Below, in pieces: positions 1-8,712 of a stretch of DNA of 64,000 nt. Position 1 is the first letter of the stretch. Each line of letters begins with the position of its first letter. The stretch is from CAVTYH01 sp963773875 (GTDB lineage Bacteria > Planctomycetota > Planctomycetia > Pirellulales > JADZDJ01): positions 1-64,000 of the forward strand of contig CAVZCV010000001.1 in the NCBI GenBank assembly GCA_963773875.1, read 5' to 3'. Both the position numbers and the translations under genes were made by a program. The notes under the pieces are model-generated. The model ran no database searches, had not been told where the DNA came from, and was given only the letters and a program-made list of their open reading frames with translations.

Positions 1-916
1 CACCGTAAAATGAATTCACTTCGTTGATGCGATATTCAAGCCGATTGCGATCGCACAATTCCTGCAAAATGTTGAGTCGATCATCGAATGCCTTGTCATG
101 TGTCAACAGATATTCCATCGTGGCTTCTGGCTTGCGATGGCCGGTGCGATAGTAATGATGGGTGACCAGTTTCATGTCGGCCGATTCGTCGGCAACAAAG
201 TTCTTAATAAACTCGAGATTTCCGGCCGAATCGGGACCAGAAAACACGGCATTTGGGAGCCGGTTGCGGATCGCCGCTTTGTAATCGGCAAACGCGCGGT
301 GATAGGCGACATAATCTTTTGAATACTTTGGCAGCAGGTCGACTTCGTTGCCAACTTCAAACGAATGGAGATGTGGACCAAGTGTCTGGTCGACGGCCAG
401 CGCCTCCTCGGCCGCTTCTTCCTTGGTTCCTGTTCCCAGGTTAAGTCCCCACATGACACGCCAACCCGTGGCACGGATGAAATCACCCAAATCGTTGAGA
501 TTGGCCCGATTGATGATGGTGATCTCCTTCTCGGTCTTTGCGGCTGAGAGGCCATCGGCAATGTATCGCGTGTGATCTGAGACATTCCCGCCAATACGAA
601 TCATCCCGTGCTTACTCAGATTGCCATACAGGTTGATCATCCGGGTGTTTTTGCGGGCGAAGAATCCTGGTTGAGCTACAGCAGATGTTTCATATCCAAA
701 ACCGATGAAATCATCGGAAAACTGGGCGATAGGCTTCTCTGTGTCGATATTAATACGAACGTCACGATTGAGTTCTTCGCCGGATCGCGCTGCAGGGCTA
801 ACCAATGTAAAAGACACAAGCGCAATCGCGACGGCTCGCTTTCGAGATGGCTTGCTGATGGTGAAAGCATGTTGGTCGTTTCTAAATGGAGTGTTGTTCA
901 ACCAACTGGAACGCAT
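1..916 (-). CDS. Secreted GH79-like glycoside hydrolase, 3' end outside the window
   Basis: Reading leftwards from the ATG at 914-916 gives 305 open codons running off the window edge. A GGAGGAA ribosome site lies about 6 bases upstream. Residues 25-45 look like a late signal peptide (AIALVSFTLVSPAARS). The body looks like a clan-A (beta/alpha)8 glycosidase of the GH79 type: VGNEV at 188-192 fits the acid/base Glu (E191) and INEVNS at 297-302 fits the nucleophile (E299). In that family the enzyme releases uronic acid or related sugars from glycans; the substrate here is unknown. GH39- or GH30-like membership cannot be excluded. Apparently a single gene, divergent from the halogenases. Confidence 0.72.
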   Translation of the reverse strand, partial: MRSSWLNNTPFRNDQHAFTISKPSRKRAVAIALVSFTLVSPAARSGEELNRDVRINIDTEKPIAQFSDDFIGFGYETSAVAQPGFFARKNTRMINLYGNLSKHGMIRIGGNVSDHTRYIADGLSAAKTEKEITIINRANLNDLGDFIRATGWRVMWGLNLGTGTKEEAAEEALAVDQTLGPHLHSFEVGNEVDLLPKYSKDYVAYHRAFADYKAAIRNRLPNAVFSGPDSAGNLEFIKNFVADESADMKLVTHHYYRTGHRKPEATMEYLLTHDKAFDDRLNILQELCDRNRLEYRINEVNSFYG

Positions 917-1179
917 CGCAAGTTCCTCCATAATGTGACGTTGCTGACGAACAGTCGCTGCGGCTCATCAGTTTTTGACAAATCTCCCGTTGGCCACAAT
1001 GCAGCCTTAGTCTGATGGCCGATCATCGACCAATCAAGCGGTTTTTTTGATGTATCAATAGCGACGCGAGGATCGCTTGCAATTTTGATTGACATGTCCC
1101 GCAGCGACACTTAGTGTGACCAAATATCAATTTCGATGGGCGCTTTGGCTCGTAATCTTTTCCGTTCGGAACTTCCCGT

Positions 1180-2665
1180 ATGCGTGATGTCTTGGTACTG
1201 GCGCGGGCAGCGCTGGCTTGATTTCGGCGTTGACGCTGAAAGCGCGTTTGCCACAGGTTTCGCTTCGAATTGTGCGCAGCCCGGAGATCGGCGTGATCGG
1301 TGTGGGCGAAAGCACGACGCCCAATCTTCCATATCATCTGTTCAAATATCTGCAGATCAGTCCGAAACTCTTTTACGCGCTGGCGGAGCCAACGTGGAAG
1401 ATGGGGATTCATTTTATTTGGGGCCCACGAGGCTCGTTTAACTATTCATTCGAGCCACAGCTGGACGTGCGGGTTCCAGAACTGCCGCGTCCCAACGGCT
1501 ACTACTGCGACGACGAGTTCTCGAACATGTGCCTGCAAAGCGCCCTCATGGCGCAGAAAAAGGCCTTTGTGATGCAGGCCAGTGGCGGCGGACCGGAGAT
1601 TCCCAGCTGGCACGCCTTTCACCTCGATAACCCCAAGCTGGTGAAGGCGTTGGAAGTGATTGCCCGCGAGCGGGGCATTGAATTCATCGACGCCAAAGTG
1701 GAAGGCGCGGAGCGTGGACCGGCCGGCGTGGCCGCCATCATTCTGGAAGATGGGCGCCGTTTGACGGCCGATTTCTACATCGACGCCAGCGGCTTTCGCA
1801 GTCAGCTGTTGGGCCAAACCCTGGAAGAACCGTTCCTCAGTTTCAGTTCCTCGCTCTTCAACGATCGGGCAATCGTTGGCAGCTGGCCACGTGGTGAGGA
1901 TGAACCGATCCTGCCCTACACCACGGCCGAAACCATGGACTGCGGCTGGTGCTGGCAGATTGAACATGAAACGGAGATCAATCGCGGTTATGTCTATTCT
2001 TCGTCGGCCATTTCCGATGATGCGGCCCGGGAAGAGTTCCAGCGCAAGAATCCGAAGATCCAAATTCGCGATCGGATCGTGAAATTCCGCTCCGGCCGCT
2101 ACCAGGCGCCTGGGTCGATAATGCGATGGCCGTCGGCAACGCCTGCGGCTTTGTCGAACCCCTCGAATCCACCGCTCTCATGGTCATCTGCGGCCAGTGC
2201 GAAAGTTTCGTCGAATTAGTTAAAGATCTCACGCCTTCAACTAGCATTCAAAAACTGTTTAACACCGACTGGGCCGCGACATGGGACGAGCTTCGCGATT
2301 TTCTCACGCTTCACTTTTGGGCGAACAGCTTACTTGATACGCCCTATTGGCGGCATTGCCGCAACGACGCTGATATCTCCAGGCTTAAGCCGCTACTGGA
2401 ATTCTACCGAGGCTGCGGCCCAAGCGGTTTTGCGCGGTATTTGCTCAACAACACCGGCAGCTACTTCGGCATCGAAGGCTTTTTGGTCATGCTAGTTGGC
2501 AACTGCCTGCCTTATCAAAACCATCACAATGCTACTCAGGATGAGCGGCAAATTATGGATCGAAGGCGGACACAATTCAAAACAGAGGCGGCGACAAAAG
2601 GACTGACCGTGGAAGAGGCATTGGCATACGTTAAACATCCGGGCTGGCGTTGGAATCTCCAATAA
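1180..2665 (+). CDS. Flavin-dependent tryptophan halogenase family protein, copy 1 (two frameshifts)
   Basis: The gene runs from ATG 1180 to the stop at 2665 if two single-base deletions are restored. The first is at about 1200, inside the FAD-binding motif: MRDVLVLGAGSAG needs one extra G. The second is at about 2105 (TACCAG then GCGCC, against TACCAGCGCGCC in copy 2). Restored length is about 495 residues, as in copy 2. It keeps GESTTPNL and the CGWCWQIEHE segment of this flavoprotein family, which uses FADH2, O2 and halide to halogenate indole-like or other substrates. The C-terminal 160 residues are clearly related to copy 2 but diverged. A flavin reductase is not adjacent. The frameshifts may be sequence errors. 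Confidence 0.75.
1203..2191 (+). repeat. Near-identical tract shared by the two halogenases, left copy
   Basis: 989 bases matching 2724-3713 with a single one-base difference in length (near 2105). The sequences diverge abruptly on both sides, at GCGGGCAG on the left and after GTCATCTGC on the right. Offset to the other copy is 1521-1522. Confidence 0.95.
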
Positions 2666-2696
2666 TTTCCAGTCGGCGTACCCACAGAGATCTGAA

Positions 2697-4187
2697 ATGG
2701 TTCGCGATATCGTTGTACTGGGTGCGGGCAGCGCTGGCTTGATTTCGGCGTTGACGCTGAAAGCGCGTTTGCCACAGGTTTCGCTTCGAATTGTGCGCAG
2801 CCCGGAGATCGGCGTGATCGGTGTGGGCGAAAGCACGACGCCCAATCTTCCATATCATCTGTTCAAATATCTGCAGATCAGTCCGAAACTCTTTTACGCG
2901 CTGGCGGAGCCAACGTGGAAGATGGGGATTCATTTTATTTGGGGCCCACGAGGCTCGTTTAACTATTCATTCGAGCCACAGCTGGACGTGCGGGTTCCAG
3001 AACTGCCGCGTCCCAACGGCTACTACTGCGACGACGAGTTCTCGAACATGTGCCTGCAAAGCGCCCTCATGGCGCAGAAAAAGGCCTTTGTGATGCAGGC
3101 CAGTGGCGGCGGACCGGAGATTCCCAGCTGGCACGCCTTTCACCTCGATAACCCCAAGCTGGTGAAGGCGTTGGAAGTGATTGCCCGCGAGCGGGGCATT
3201 GAATTCATCGACGCCAAAGTGGAAGGCGCGGAGCGTGGACCGGCCGGCGTGGCCGCCATCATTCTGGAAGATGGGCGCCGTTTGACGGCCGATTTCTACA
3301 TCGACGCCAGCGGCTTTCGCAGTCAGCTGTTGGGCCAAACCCTGGAAGAACCGTTCCTCAGTTTCAGTTCCTCGCTCTTCAACGATCGGGCAATCGTTGG
3401 CAGCTGGCCACGTGGTGAGGATGAACCGATCCTGCCCTACACCACGGCCGAAACCATGGACTGCGGCTGGTGCTGGCAGATTGAACATGAAACGGAGATC
3501 AATCGCGGTTATGTCTATTCTTCGTCGGCCATTTCCGATGATGCGGCCCGGGAAGAGTTCCAGCGCAAGAATCCGAAGATCCAAATTCGCGATCGGATCG
3601 TGAAATTCCGCTCCGGCCGCTACCAGCGCGCCTGGGTCGATAATGCGATGGCCGTCGGCAACGCCTGCGGCTTTGTCGAACCCCTCGAATCCACCGCTCT
3701 CATGGTCATCTGCTGGCAATGTCAAACATTTGTCGAGCTAGTGAATTACGTCGGCACACCGCAGAAAGTCATGGACTTGTTTAATAAAGTGTGGTCCGCC
3801 ACATGGGATGAGGTTCGTGACTTCCTTTCGATTCACTTCAAATTCAATACGCTGCTCGACACGCCGTATTGGCAACATTGCCGCAATGACGCCGATGTAG
3901 CACGGCTGGCGAACTTGCTTGAGTTCTACAAAGAAAATGGCCCGGCCGGATTTAGTCGCTATTACTTGAGCAACACCGGCAATCAGTTTGGCATTGAAGG
4001 TTTTTTGGTGATGTTGGTCGGCAATCAAGTGCCGTATTGCAACCGTCACAATCCGACCAACGCGGAATGGCAGATCGTCAATCGCCGCCGCGAGCATTTC
4101 AAACAGCAGGCGCAACACGGCCTTGATGTTCGTCAAGCACTAGCATTCGTCCGTCACCCACAATGGCATTGGACCGGCGATCCATAG
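2697..4187 (+). CDS. Flavin-dependent tryptophan halogenase family protein, copy 2 (intact)
   Basis: 496 residues. The Rossmann motif GAGSAG is at 9-14, followed by IGVGESTTPNLP (40-51), typical of the PF04820 halogenases, and a WCWQIEHE segment near residue 258 equivalent to the family WxWxIP motif. Known members bind FADH2, form a flavin hydroperoxide and oxidise halide to hypohalous acid that a Lys carries to the substrate; the catalytic Lys and Glu could not be assigned here. The gene starts 31 bases after copy 1, so the pair is probably one transcript. No biosynthetic gene cluster surrounds it, so the substrate may be a small metabolite or nothing identifiable from context. Confidence 0.88.
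   Translation: MVRDIVVLGAGSAGLISALTLKARLPQVSLRIVRSPEIGVIGVGESTTPNLPYHLFKYLQISPKLFYALAEPTWKMGIHFIWGPRGSFNYSFEPQLDVRVPELPRPNGYYCDDEFSNMCLQSALMAQKKAFVMQASGGGPEIPSWHAFHLDNPKLVKALEVIARERGIEFIDAKVEGAERGPAGVAAIILEDGRRLTADFYIDASGFRSQLLGQTLEEPFLSFSSSLFNDRAIVGSWPRGEDEPILPYTTAETMDCGWCWQIEHETEINRGYVYSSSAISDDAAREEFQRKNPKIQIRDRIVKFRSGRYQRAWVDNAMAVGNACGFVEPLESTALMVICWQCQTFVELVNYVGTPQKVMDLFNKVWSATWDEVRDFLSIHFKFNTLLDTPYWQHCRNDADVARLANLLEFYKENGPAGFSRYYLSNTGNQFGIEGFLVMLVGNQVPYCNRHNPTNAEWQIVNRRREHFKQQAQHGLDVRQALAFVRHPQWHWTGDP
2724..3713 (+). repeat. Near-identical tract shared by the two halogenases, right copy
   Basis: 990-base partner of 1203-2191. The gene around this copy is in frame throughout. Confidence 0.95.
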
Positions 4188-4254
4188 TGCGCGTCTTTCC
4201 CCGCTGGTGTTTTGAAATGATCGTTTCGGCGAACAGCAAAGTCGTCGACTCCGA

Positions 4255-6453
4255 TCATCGATAAATCATTACTTTCACACCTTCGGCGGAATTGATGAAT
4301 CGCATTCGAAGCGTACCGTCCACATAATCGTAGGCCTCCGTGGTCAGCTCGACGCCGTCAACGTTGACGGCCTTGGGTCCACGCGTCATCGCGATGCGCA
4401 CCACCGCATGGCTGCCCTCCAAGCCATCGGCGCGGAAATTGATCGATTCATTCGTCACGGTTTCGCCCAGAACTCGGCAGGCGGCAGCGACAACGCCGAC
4501 CTTGCCCTTGGGGAGCGTCGACAGGTCTAGAAAGAGCTGTCGCGTGCCTTCCTTGATTTCGTAGGAATCGACTACCGGAAGATTTTCGTCGAATAGAGGA
4601 ATCAACTTTCCATGGACCACTACGGGCTGGGGATTTGCGATCGATTCGTCAAGGCCTGCCGCAACCACGTAAGGGCCGCGGCGAAGGACCAGGGCATTGC
4701 TGACGATCCATTTCAGGCCAATTTGGTCTGCCGCCGCGTGGACGAGGGATGTGACGTGACGGCCGCCGTCGATTTGGTAGGTGAGCGATGCGGGGGAAAC
4801 CGGATCATGGTAGACGCAGCCGTTGCCAACTTTTGCGGGAAACTTTGTGTCTGCCGGCAATCCAAGTTGCTCGAACAGATGCAATCGCGGCGTCGCATAG
4901 TTCATCGGCATGGTGTTCCACCACTCGTGCACGGAATTGAACGCGTCATTGTCGTCATCCACGACGATGAGCGCGCCGCCGCCACGGACCCAGGCGGCCA
5001 ATGCCTGATGAAATTCCGGGGCCGGTGGTTTCTGCCCTTCGTAGGTCAGCAGCAGGATCTTGTAACGGTCGAGAAATCCTTTTTGTGCTGAAGTCTCGAT
5101 CTGCACCGGTTCAATCGGCAGGCCCGCTTTGACCAGCGGCATGGCCAAACCATAGAACGAACCGAGGTTTTCGTCCGAGGCGTTCGGACCCGCCCGTTGA
5201 AACATCATGGTGTCCGAAACCAGCACGCCGACGCCTTGCGTGCCGCTTCGCTCCCACTGGACTGTTTCGGGCGGCTGCTTCATGTCGCCAAGGGCCGTGA
5301 TGACCGACTGCAACTCGGTTTCATACTCTTTCGGAATGGGAATCCGTTGGGATCTGCGACTGACCGGCGTCGTTGCCGGATAATTGCGCGTGAAGATGCG
5401 TTGTGGCCATGGCATGATCTCGTATTGCCAGACATCCGGTTGCAGCAGCGATGCCGTCAACGTGTTCTGCCAGTTAGTGCGGTAATCCGACCACGTGTGA
5501 TTGGGGTTGTCTTCGATTGGATCGTTGAGATACCAGACTCGCCGGCCGCTGGCGCGGACCAGGTTCTGCATGGCGCCATATTCCAGAAAGGCGGTTTCAA
5601 ACGTCCGCTCCTTCTTGACGTTCTGGTAGAAATTAGGCGTGCGGCTAGTGCCGGTCCAAACTTGCGCGATGTAGCCGTCACATCCCACCTGCAAGAGAGA
5701 TGATTCCGGGCTGACGATATGCCAGTGCGCGTAATTGATGAGCGAATGTGTCGGAACGTAACAAGGAATCGATTTGTCGTGTTCCTGTCCCCACTTTTTC
5801 ACCGCCGCAAATACCTGCGCCAGCGCCCGGCGGTAAAGAAAATATTTCAGTTTCGAAGCGCGATACTGCGCTTCCGCCGACGAATCGGGCGGCACCCAAT
5901 CCTCGTGATAATAGTCATTCCATTCCCGCTTGAAGCCTTCGCTCCACCCGCCGCGAGCCCAGAATTCCGGCTCCTCGAGATAGACTGCCTCGGCTCCCGC
6001 CTCGAGCGCCTTGAGAACTCCCACGGAGAGAAATTCGCCATAAGACGGGCCGGGCGACATGTAATACACGTCACGGCCATGGCTTATTTTTTTGCCGCTC
6101 TTTTCGGTCTGGGCTTCGTCCTCATGGTTTATGCCGTCCCAGCGACCATACAAATAATCCTGATATTCGCCCCAGGCAACGCCAGTCATCAATTGCGTAA
6201 TGTAGCCATGATCGCGCCAGCTCTTCATGCGTTCCGGCAGAGTCGCATTGATGCCATAGACCATCGCCACATCGGCATTCAGATGCACCCGCGCGGACCA
6301 CGGACCCGAGGTCTGAAATGAAAGCCGTTGCTCCTGCGCACGAAGATCTGCAGGTTGTGTGGTCTGGGCGCAGGTCGTCGAGGTCGCCAGGAAGAAAACG
6401 GCAAGCGCAAGTACGTGAGTAGAACTCAAACGAATCTTAGAATTTATGGGCAT
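4255..6453 (-). CDS. Secreted glycosidase-like protein with a class I amidotransferase-like domain
   Basis: The open frame extends up to 6729, but the ATG at 6453 begins a good signal peptide (MPINSKIRLSSTHVLALAVF, then FLATSTTCAQT), so that start is preferred; the protein is about 732 residues. The N-terminal half holds a barrel-like region with EAVYLEEPEFWARGG, a plausible acidic active-site segment. The second half (VGVLVSDTMMFQR to GGGALIVVDDDND) resembles the flavodoxin-like domain following the barrel in GH42-type enzymes, and a beta-rich tail ends at EGVKVMIYR. Function is not established; a planctomycete-type polysaccharide-degrading protein is my inference. It stands alone, convergent with the halogenases. 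Confidence 0.65.
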   Translation of the reverse strand: MPINSKIRLSSTHVLALAVFFLATSTTCAQTTQPADLRAQEQRLSFQTSGPWSARVHLNADVAMVYGINATLPERMKSWRDHGYITQLMTGVAWGEYQDYLYGRWDGINHEDEAQTEKSGKKISHGRDVYYMSPGPSYGEFLSVGVLKALEAGAEAVYLEEPEFWARGGWSEGFKREWNDYYHEDWVPPDSSAEAQYRASKLKYFLYRRALAQVFAAVKKWGQEHDKSIPCYVPTHSLINYAHWHIVSPESSLLQVGCDGYIAQVWTGTSRTPNFYQNVKKERTFETAFLEYGAMQNLVRASGRRVWYLNDPIEDNPNHTWSDYRTNWQNTLTASLLQPDVWQYEIMPWPQRIFTRNYPATTPVSRRSQRIPIPKEYETELQSVITALGDMKQPPETVQWERSGTQGVGVLVSDTMMFQRAGPNASDENLGSFYGLAMPLVKAGLPIEPVQIETSAQKGFLDRYKILLLTYEGQKPPAPEFHQALAAWVRGGGALIVVDDDNDAFNSVHEWWNTMPMNYATPRLHLFEQLGLPADTKFPAKVGNGCVYHDPVSPASLTYQIDGGRHVTSLVHAAADQIGLKWIVSNALVLRRGPYVVAAGLDESIANPQPVVVHGKLIPLFDENLPVVDSYEIKEGTRQLFLDLSTLPKGKVGVVAAACRVLGETVTNESINFRADGLEGSHAVVRIAMTRGPKAVNVDGVELTTEAYDYVDGTLRMRFINSAEGVKVMIYR

Positions 6454-6637
6454 CTTAGGAATGTACCGCACAAGATACTTGTTCCGCCCGGCGTTTCGCA
6501 ATTTCATCGAACCTACACGACGGGCACCTCCATAGGCCAGCACCCCAACGTCGGTTTGGTCGTTCCCTTTACCCAGGCAAGGCTTGCGAAACGATCGTAA
6601 TTCGAACGCCGCACTAGCCCAACGTTCCCCACGAACA

Positions 6638-6689
6638 CTCAAAATCCAGTGGCCGCAAGGCTGTGTGGATTCAAGTCCCACCTCCGGTA
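6638..6689 (+). other. 3' fragment of a tRNA-Leu(CAA) gene
   Basis: The sequence runs from an anticodon loop CTCAAAA (anticodon CAA), through a variable-arm hairpin GGCC-gcaa-GGCT and a T-arm GTGGATTCAAGTCCCAC, to an acceptor strand CTCCGGT. No matching 5' acceptor or D-arm precedes it. The T-stem has an A-C mismatch at the normally invariant closing pair, so it is a degenerate fragment, not a working tRNA. Fragments from the anticodon loop to the 3' end are typical of attachment-site remnants. Confidence 0.6.
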
Positions 6690-6860
6690 CTCGCGTGCCG
6701 CCGAGTGACGATAGCGGCGATTTTTTCATTTGCTATTTTTCGAAATCGGCCGTTTTCTCGGCGATTTTTGCGTTGCTCGCCATCGCCGTGAAATGCTCAG
6801 CACTTCGATCGCTAAATTCTTCGAGGGAAACCCGCCTCCCCTGGCGAAATCCAAGAAATC

Positions 6861-6952
6861 GAGTTTCCTGGTGAAATAACTCCCGCGCGCTTTCGACCCC
6901 TGTGTAGTTGTTTTTGCAAATTTTGCTCCGAGTTTTTTCACAGTAATTTCAC
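6861..6952. repeat. Dispersed repeat with inverted ends, copy A
   Basis: GTGAAATAACT (6871-6881) is inverted as AGTAATTTCAC (6942-6952) with one mismatch. The interior shares CGAGTTT, a CCCTGTGTAG/CCCTGTATAG block and AGTTTTTTCACAGTAATTTC with the copy at 39571-39653. The surrounding 250 bases are AT-rich and hold no convincing gene. Confidence 0.65.
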
Positions 6953-7019
6953 TCTCCCCGTTTGGCCTCCCAAATCGCCCGAAAATTCTCGCTCGATTGG
7001 AAGAGGTTATTGCACGCAT

Positions 7020-7137
7020 TTAGGGGAACTCAGGTGTCTTGGTGTTTAAGGGCTTGGTGTCTTGGTGTCTGAGGGTCTAAGTGTCTGACGATCTCGGTGT
7101 CTAAGTGTCTAGTTCCCTCTCCCGCGATGGGAGAGGG
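7020..7137. repeat. GTGTCT word repeat followed by a CCCTCTCCC hairpin
   Basis: From 7033 the word GTGTCT or GTGTTT recurs about seven times (GGTGTCTTGGTGTCTGAGGG and similar). It is followed by a perfect hairpin CCCTCTCCC-gcgat-GGGAGAGGG at 7115-7137. Non-coding, not tied to a gene. A smaller GTGTCT patch occurs near 24053-24075. Confidence 0.7.
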
Positions 7138-7459
7138 TTAGGGTTCGCGTGCCGCCCGCCTCCAAGTCAATTGCCAAAGAACTCCGCCCCGGCTTTCCGG
7201 GACCTGGAAACTGGATTCATAGGAATATTAGTGTACATACGATGTACAGTCAAGAGCCTTTTTTGGGCCAGCCCAAAAATATTTTCCTGTCGCTTGCTGG
7301 CCTTCCGTCGTGACCGTTGTGCCGTCGTGGTAACATCTTCCGTCTGAAACCGCGGAATTCACCACTACGACACGAAGGACACGACGCAGAAACCGGGCAA
7401 GCGGCGGCACAGAGCCGGCAGGTTTAGGGGTACCTGCTGAGCCGCGCCCGTCAGGAAGC

Positions 7460-7648
7460 GGTCTGGTCGTTGGTGGAGTCGAAGATCATGTCCACCTTCT
7501 TTGTCGGCTCGGTAAACAGATTCCTGTGTCCGACTTAATGCGCGAGCTCAAGCGCGATTCGTCGCAGCGTGAGAGCTTTCAGGACGAGTTTCGGCGGTTG
7601 TGTGCCAAGTATTGCCTGCCAATCGACGAACGATATGTGTGGGATTGA
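7460..7648 (+). pseudogene. Remnant of an IS200-like / REP-associated Y1 transposase
   Basis: An open frame ending in TGA at 7648 reads VVGGVEDHVHLLCRLG, then KQIPVSDLMRELKRDSS, then QRESFQDEFRRLCAKYCLPI and DERYVWD. DHVHLL carries the HUH metal-binding histidines of Y1 transposases, and the DERYVWD terminus is typical of these REP-associated enzymes. The central portion with the catalytic Tyr helix is missing: the part after DLMRELK joins straight to the C-terminal QRESFQDEF segment, and there is no proper start. It is an internally deleted, inactive relic. REP-like hairpins follow directly. Confidence 0.75.
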
Positions 7649-7678
7649 GCCGTCTGATTCGTTGCAGTTGCAGATGTG

Positions 7679-7777
7679 GAACCCTTTCAGGGTTCAGGTG
7701 TGAATAGTGCGAATAGACCGATGACCGAGGGTGCGCTGCGCGACCCTCGGCTTTATTGTCGAACGTCTTCAACGTTC
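7679..7777. repeat. Cluster of three REP-like hairpins
   Basis: Three short palindromes in 100 bases: GAACCCT-ttc-AGGGTTC (7679-7695), CCGAGGGTGCG with a ctgcg loop and CGACCCTCGG (7725-7750), and GAACGT-cttca-ACGTTC (7761-7777). They adjoin the Y1 transposase remnant, the usual partner of REP sequences. Confidence 0.65.
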
Positions 7778-7840
7778 AAGGGCCAGTTGCCAGGCGAGCG
7801 CGGTTCCATCGATGTGCCAATCGTTCGCCCATTGCTCATC

Positions 7841-8599
7841 TTACCCTCGCCCCACAAACGGCATTTTCGTTGCCATGACGGTGAGCGAAAGTACGTTCGC
7901 ATCGAGTGGCAGGCTGGACATGTAGACGACGGCGCGGGCGACGGCGTCGACGTTCATCGTCGGTTCATGGGCGATCTCGCCGTTGGCTTGTAGCACGCCG
8001 GCGCTCATGCGATCGGTCATTTCGGTGGCGGCGTTGCCGATATCGATTTGCCCACAGGCGATGTCGTACTTTCGGCCATCGAGAGCGACCGATTTGGTGA
8101 GGCCCGTCATGGCGTGCTTGGCAGCCGTGTAGGGGGCGGAGTTGGGGCGCGGCACGTGCGCGGAGATAGAGCCATTGTTGATGATCCGCCCGCCGCGCGG
8201 GCTTTGGGTTTTCATCACCTTGAACGCTTCTTGCGTGCAGAGAAACGCGCCGGTGAGGTTGGTGTCGAGGACCGATCGCCACTGGTCGATGGTCAATTCT
8301 TCCAGCGCAATGGCCGGGACGTTGATGCCCGCGTTGTTGAAGAGCAAATCGAGCCGACCGAAAGCGCGGGTAGTTTCACGAAAGAGGTGCTGAACGCCGG
8401 CCGGATCGGTGACATCGGTCGGCACGGCGAGCGCTTCTGCGCCGCGAGCTTGAATATCCGCGGCCACCTGGTCGAGCAATTCGCGACGCCTGCCGGCCAG
8501 CACCAGGCGGTAGCCTTCTTTCGCCAGCGCAAGGGACACGGCCTTGCCGATGCCTGAGCCTGCGCCGGTGACGATTGCGACTTTGGCGGCAGATTGCAT
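7841..8599 (-). CDS. Short-chain dehydrogenase/reductase
   Basis: 252 residues, the usual classical-SDR length. The nucleotide motif TGAGSGIG is at 11-18 and NNAG at 88-91. The catalytic set is Ser144, Tyr157 and Lys161 (YTAAK). RR at positions 37-38 after the second strand favours NADP(H). Such enzymes interconvert alcohols and ketones in the cytoplasm; the substrate cannot be told. It is transcribed divergently from the DUF1080 gene, with about 110 bases between them as the likely promoter region. Confidence 0.88.
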   Translation of the reverse strand: MQSAAKVAIVTGAGSGIGKAVSLALAKEGYRLVLAGRRRELLDQVAADIQARGAEALAVPTDVTDPAGVQHLFRETTRAFGRLDLLFNNAGINVPAIALEELTIDQWRSVLDTNLTGAFLCTQEAFKVMKTQSPRGGRIINNGSISAHVPRPNSAPYTAAKHAMTGLTKSVALDGRKYDIACGQIDIGNAATEMTDRMSAGVLQANGEIAHEPTMNVDAVARAVVYMSSLPLDANVLSLTVMATKMPFVGRG

Positions 8600-8712
8600 A
8601 GCGGGCAGTGTAACGGCGCTGGTAACTGATGTAAACTTTGTGGCGGAGAGGCAGCAACCACCTCTGCGGATTCGGCACGTCTGCTTTTAGCGCGAAGCGA
8701 GGGAGAATTGGG

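Noticed and set aside
1446..2063. 205-residue open frame on the minus strand inside halogenase 1 (and its twin at 2967-3725)
   Set aside because: It is antisense to the conserved halogenase and repeated only because the DNA is repeated; no domain or start signal.
6726..7019. 97-residue minus-strand frame with EITVKKL
   Set aside because: The similarity to the 39 kb region follows from the DNA repeat; no start signal or domain, so kept only as a repeat observation.
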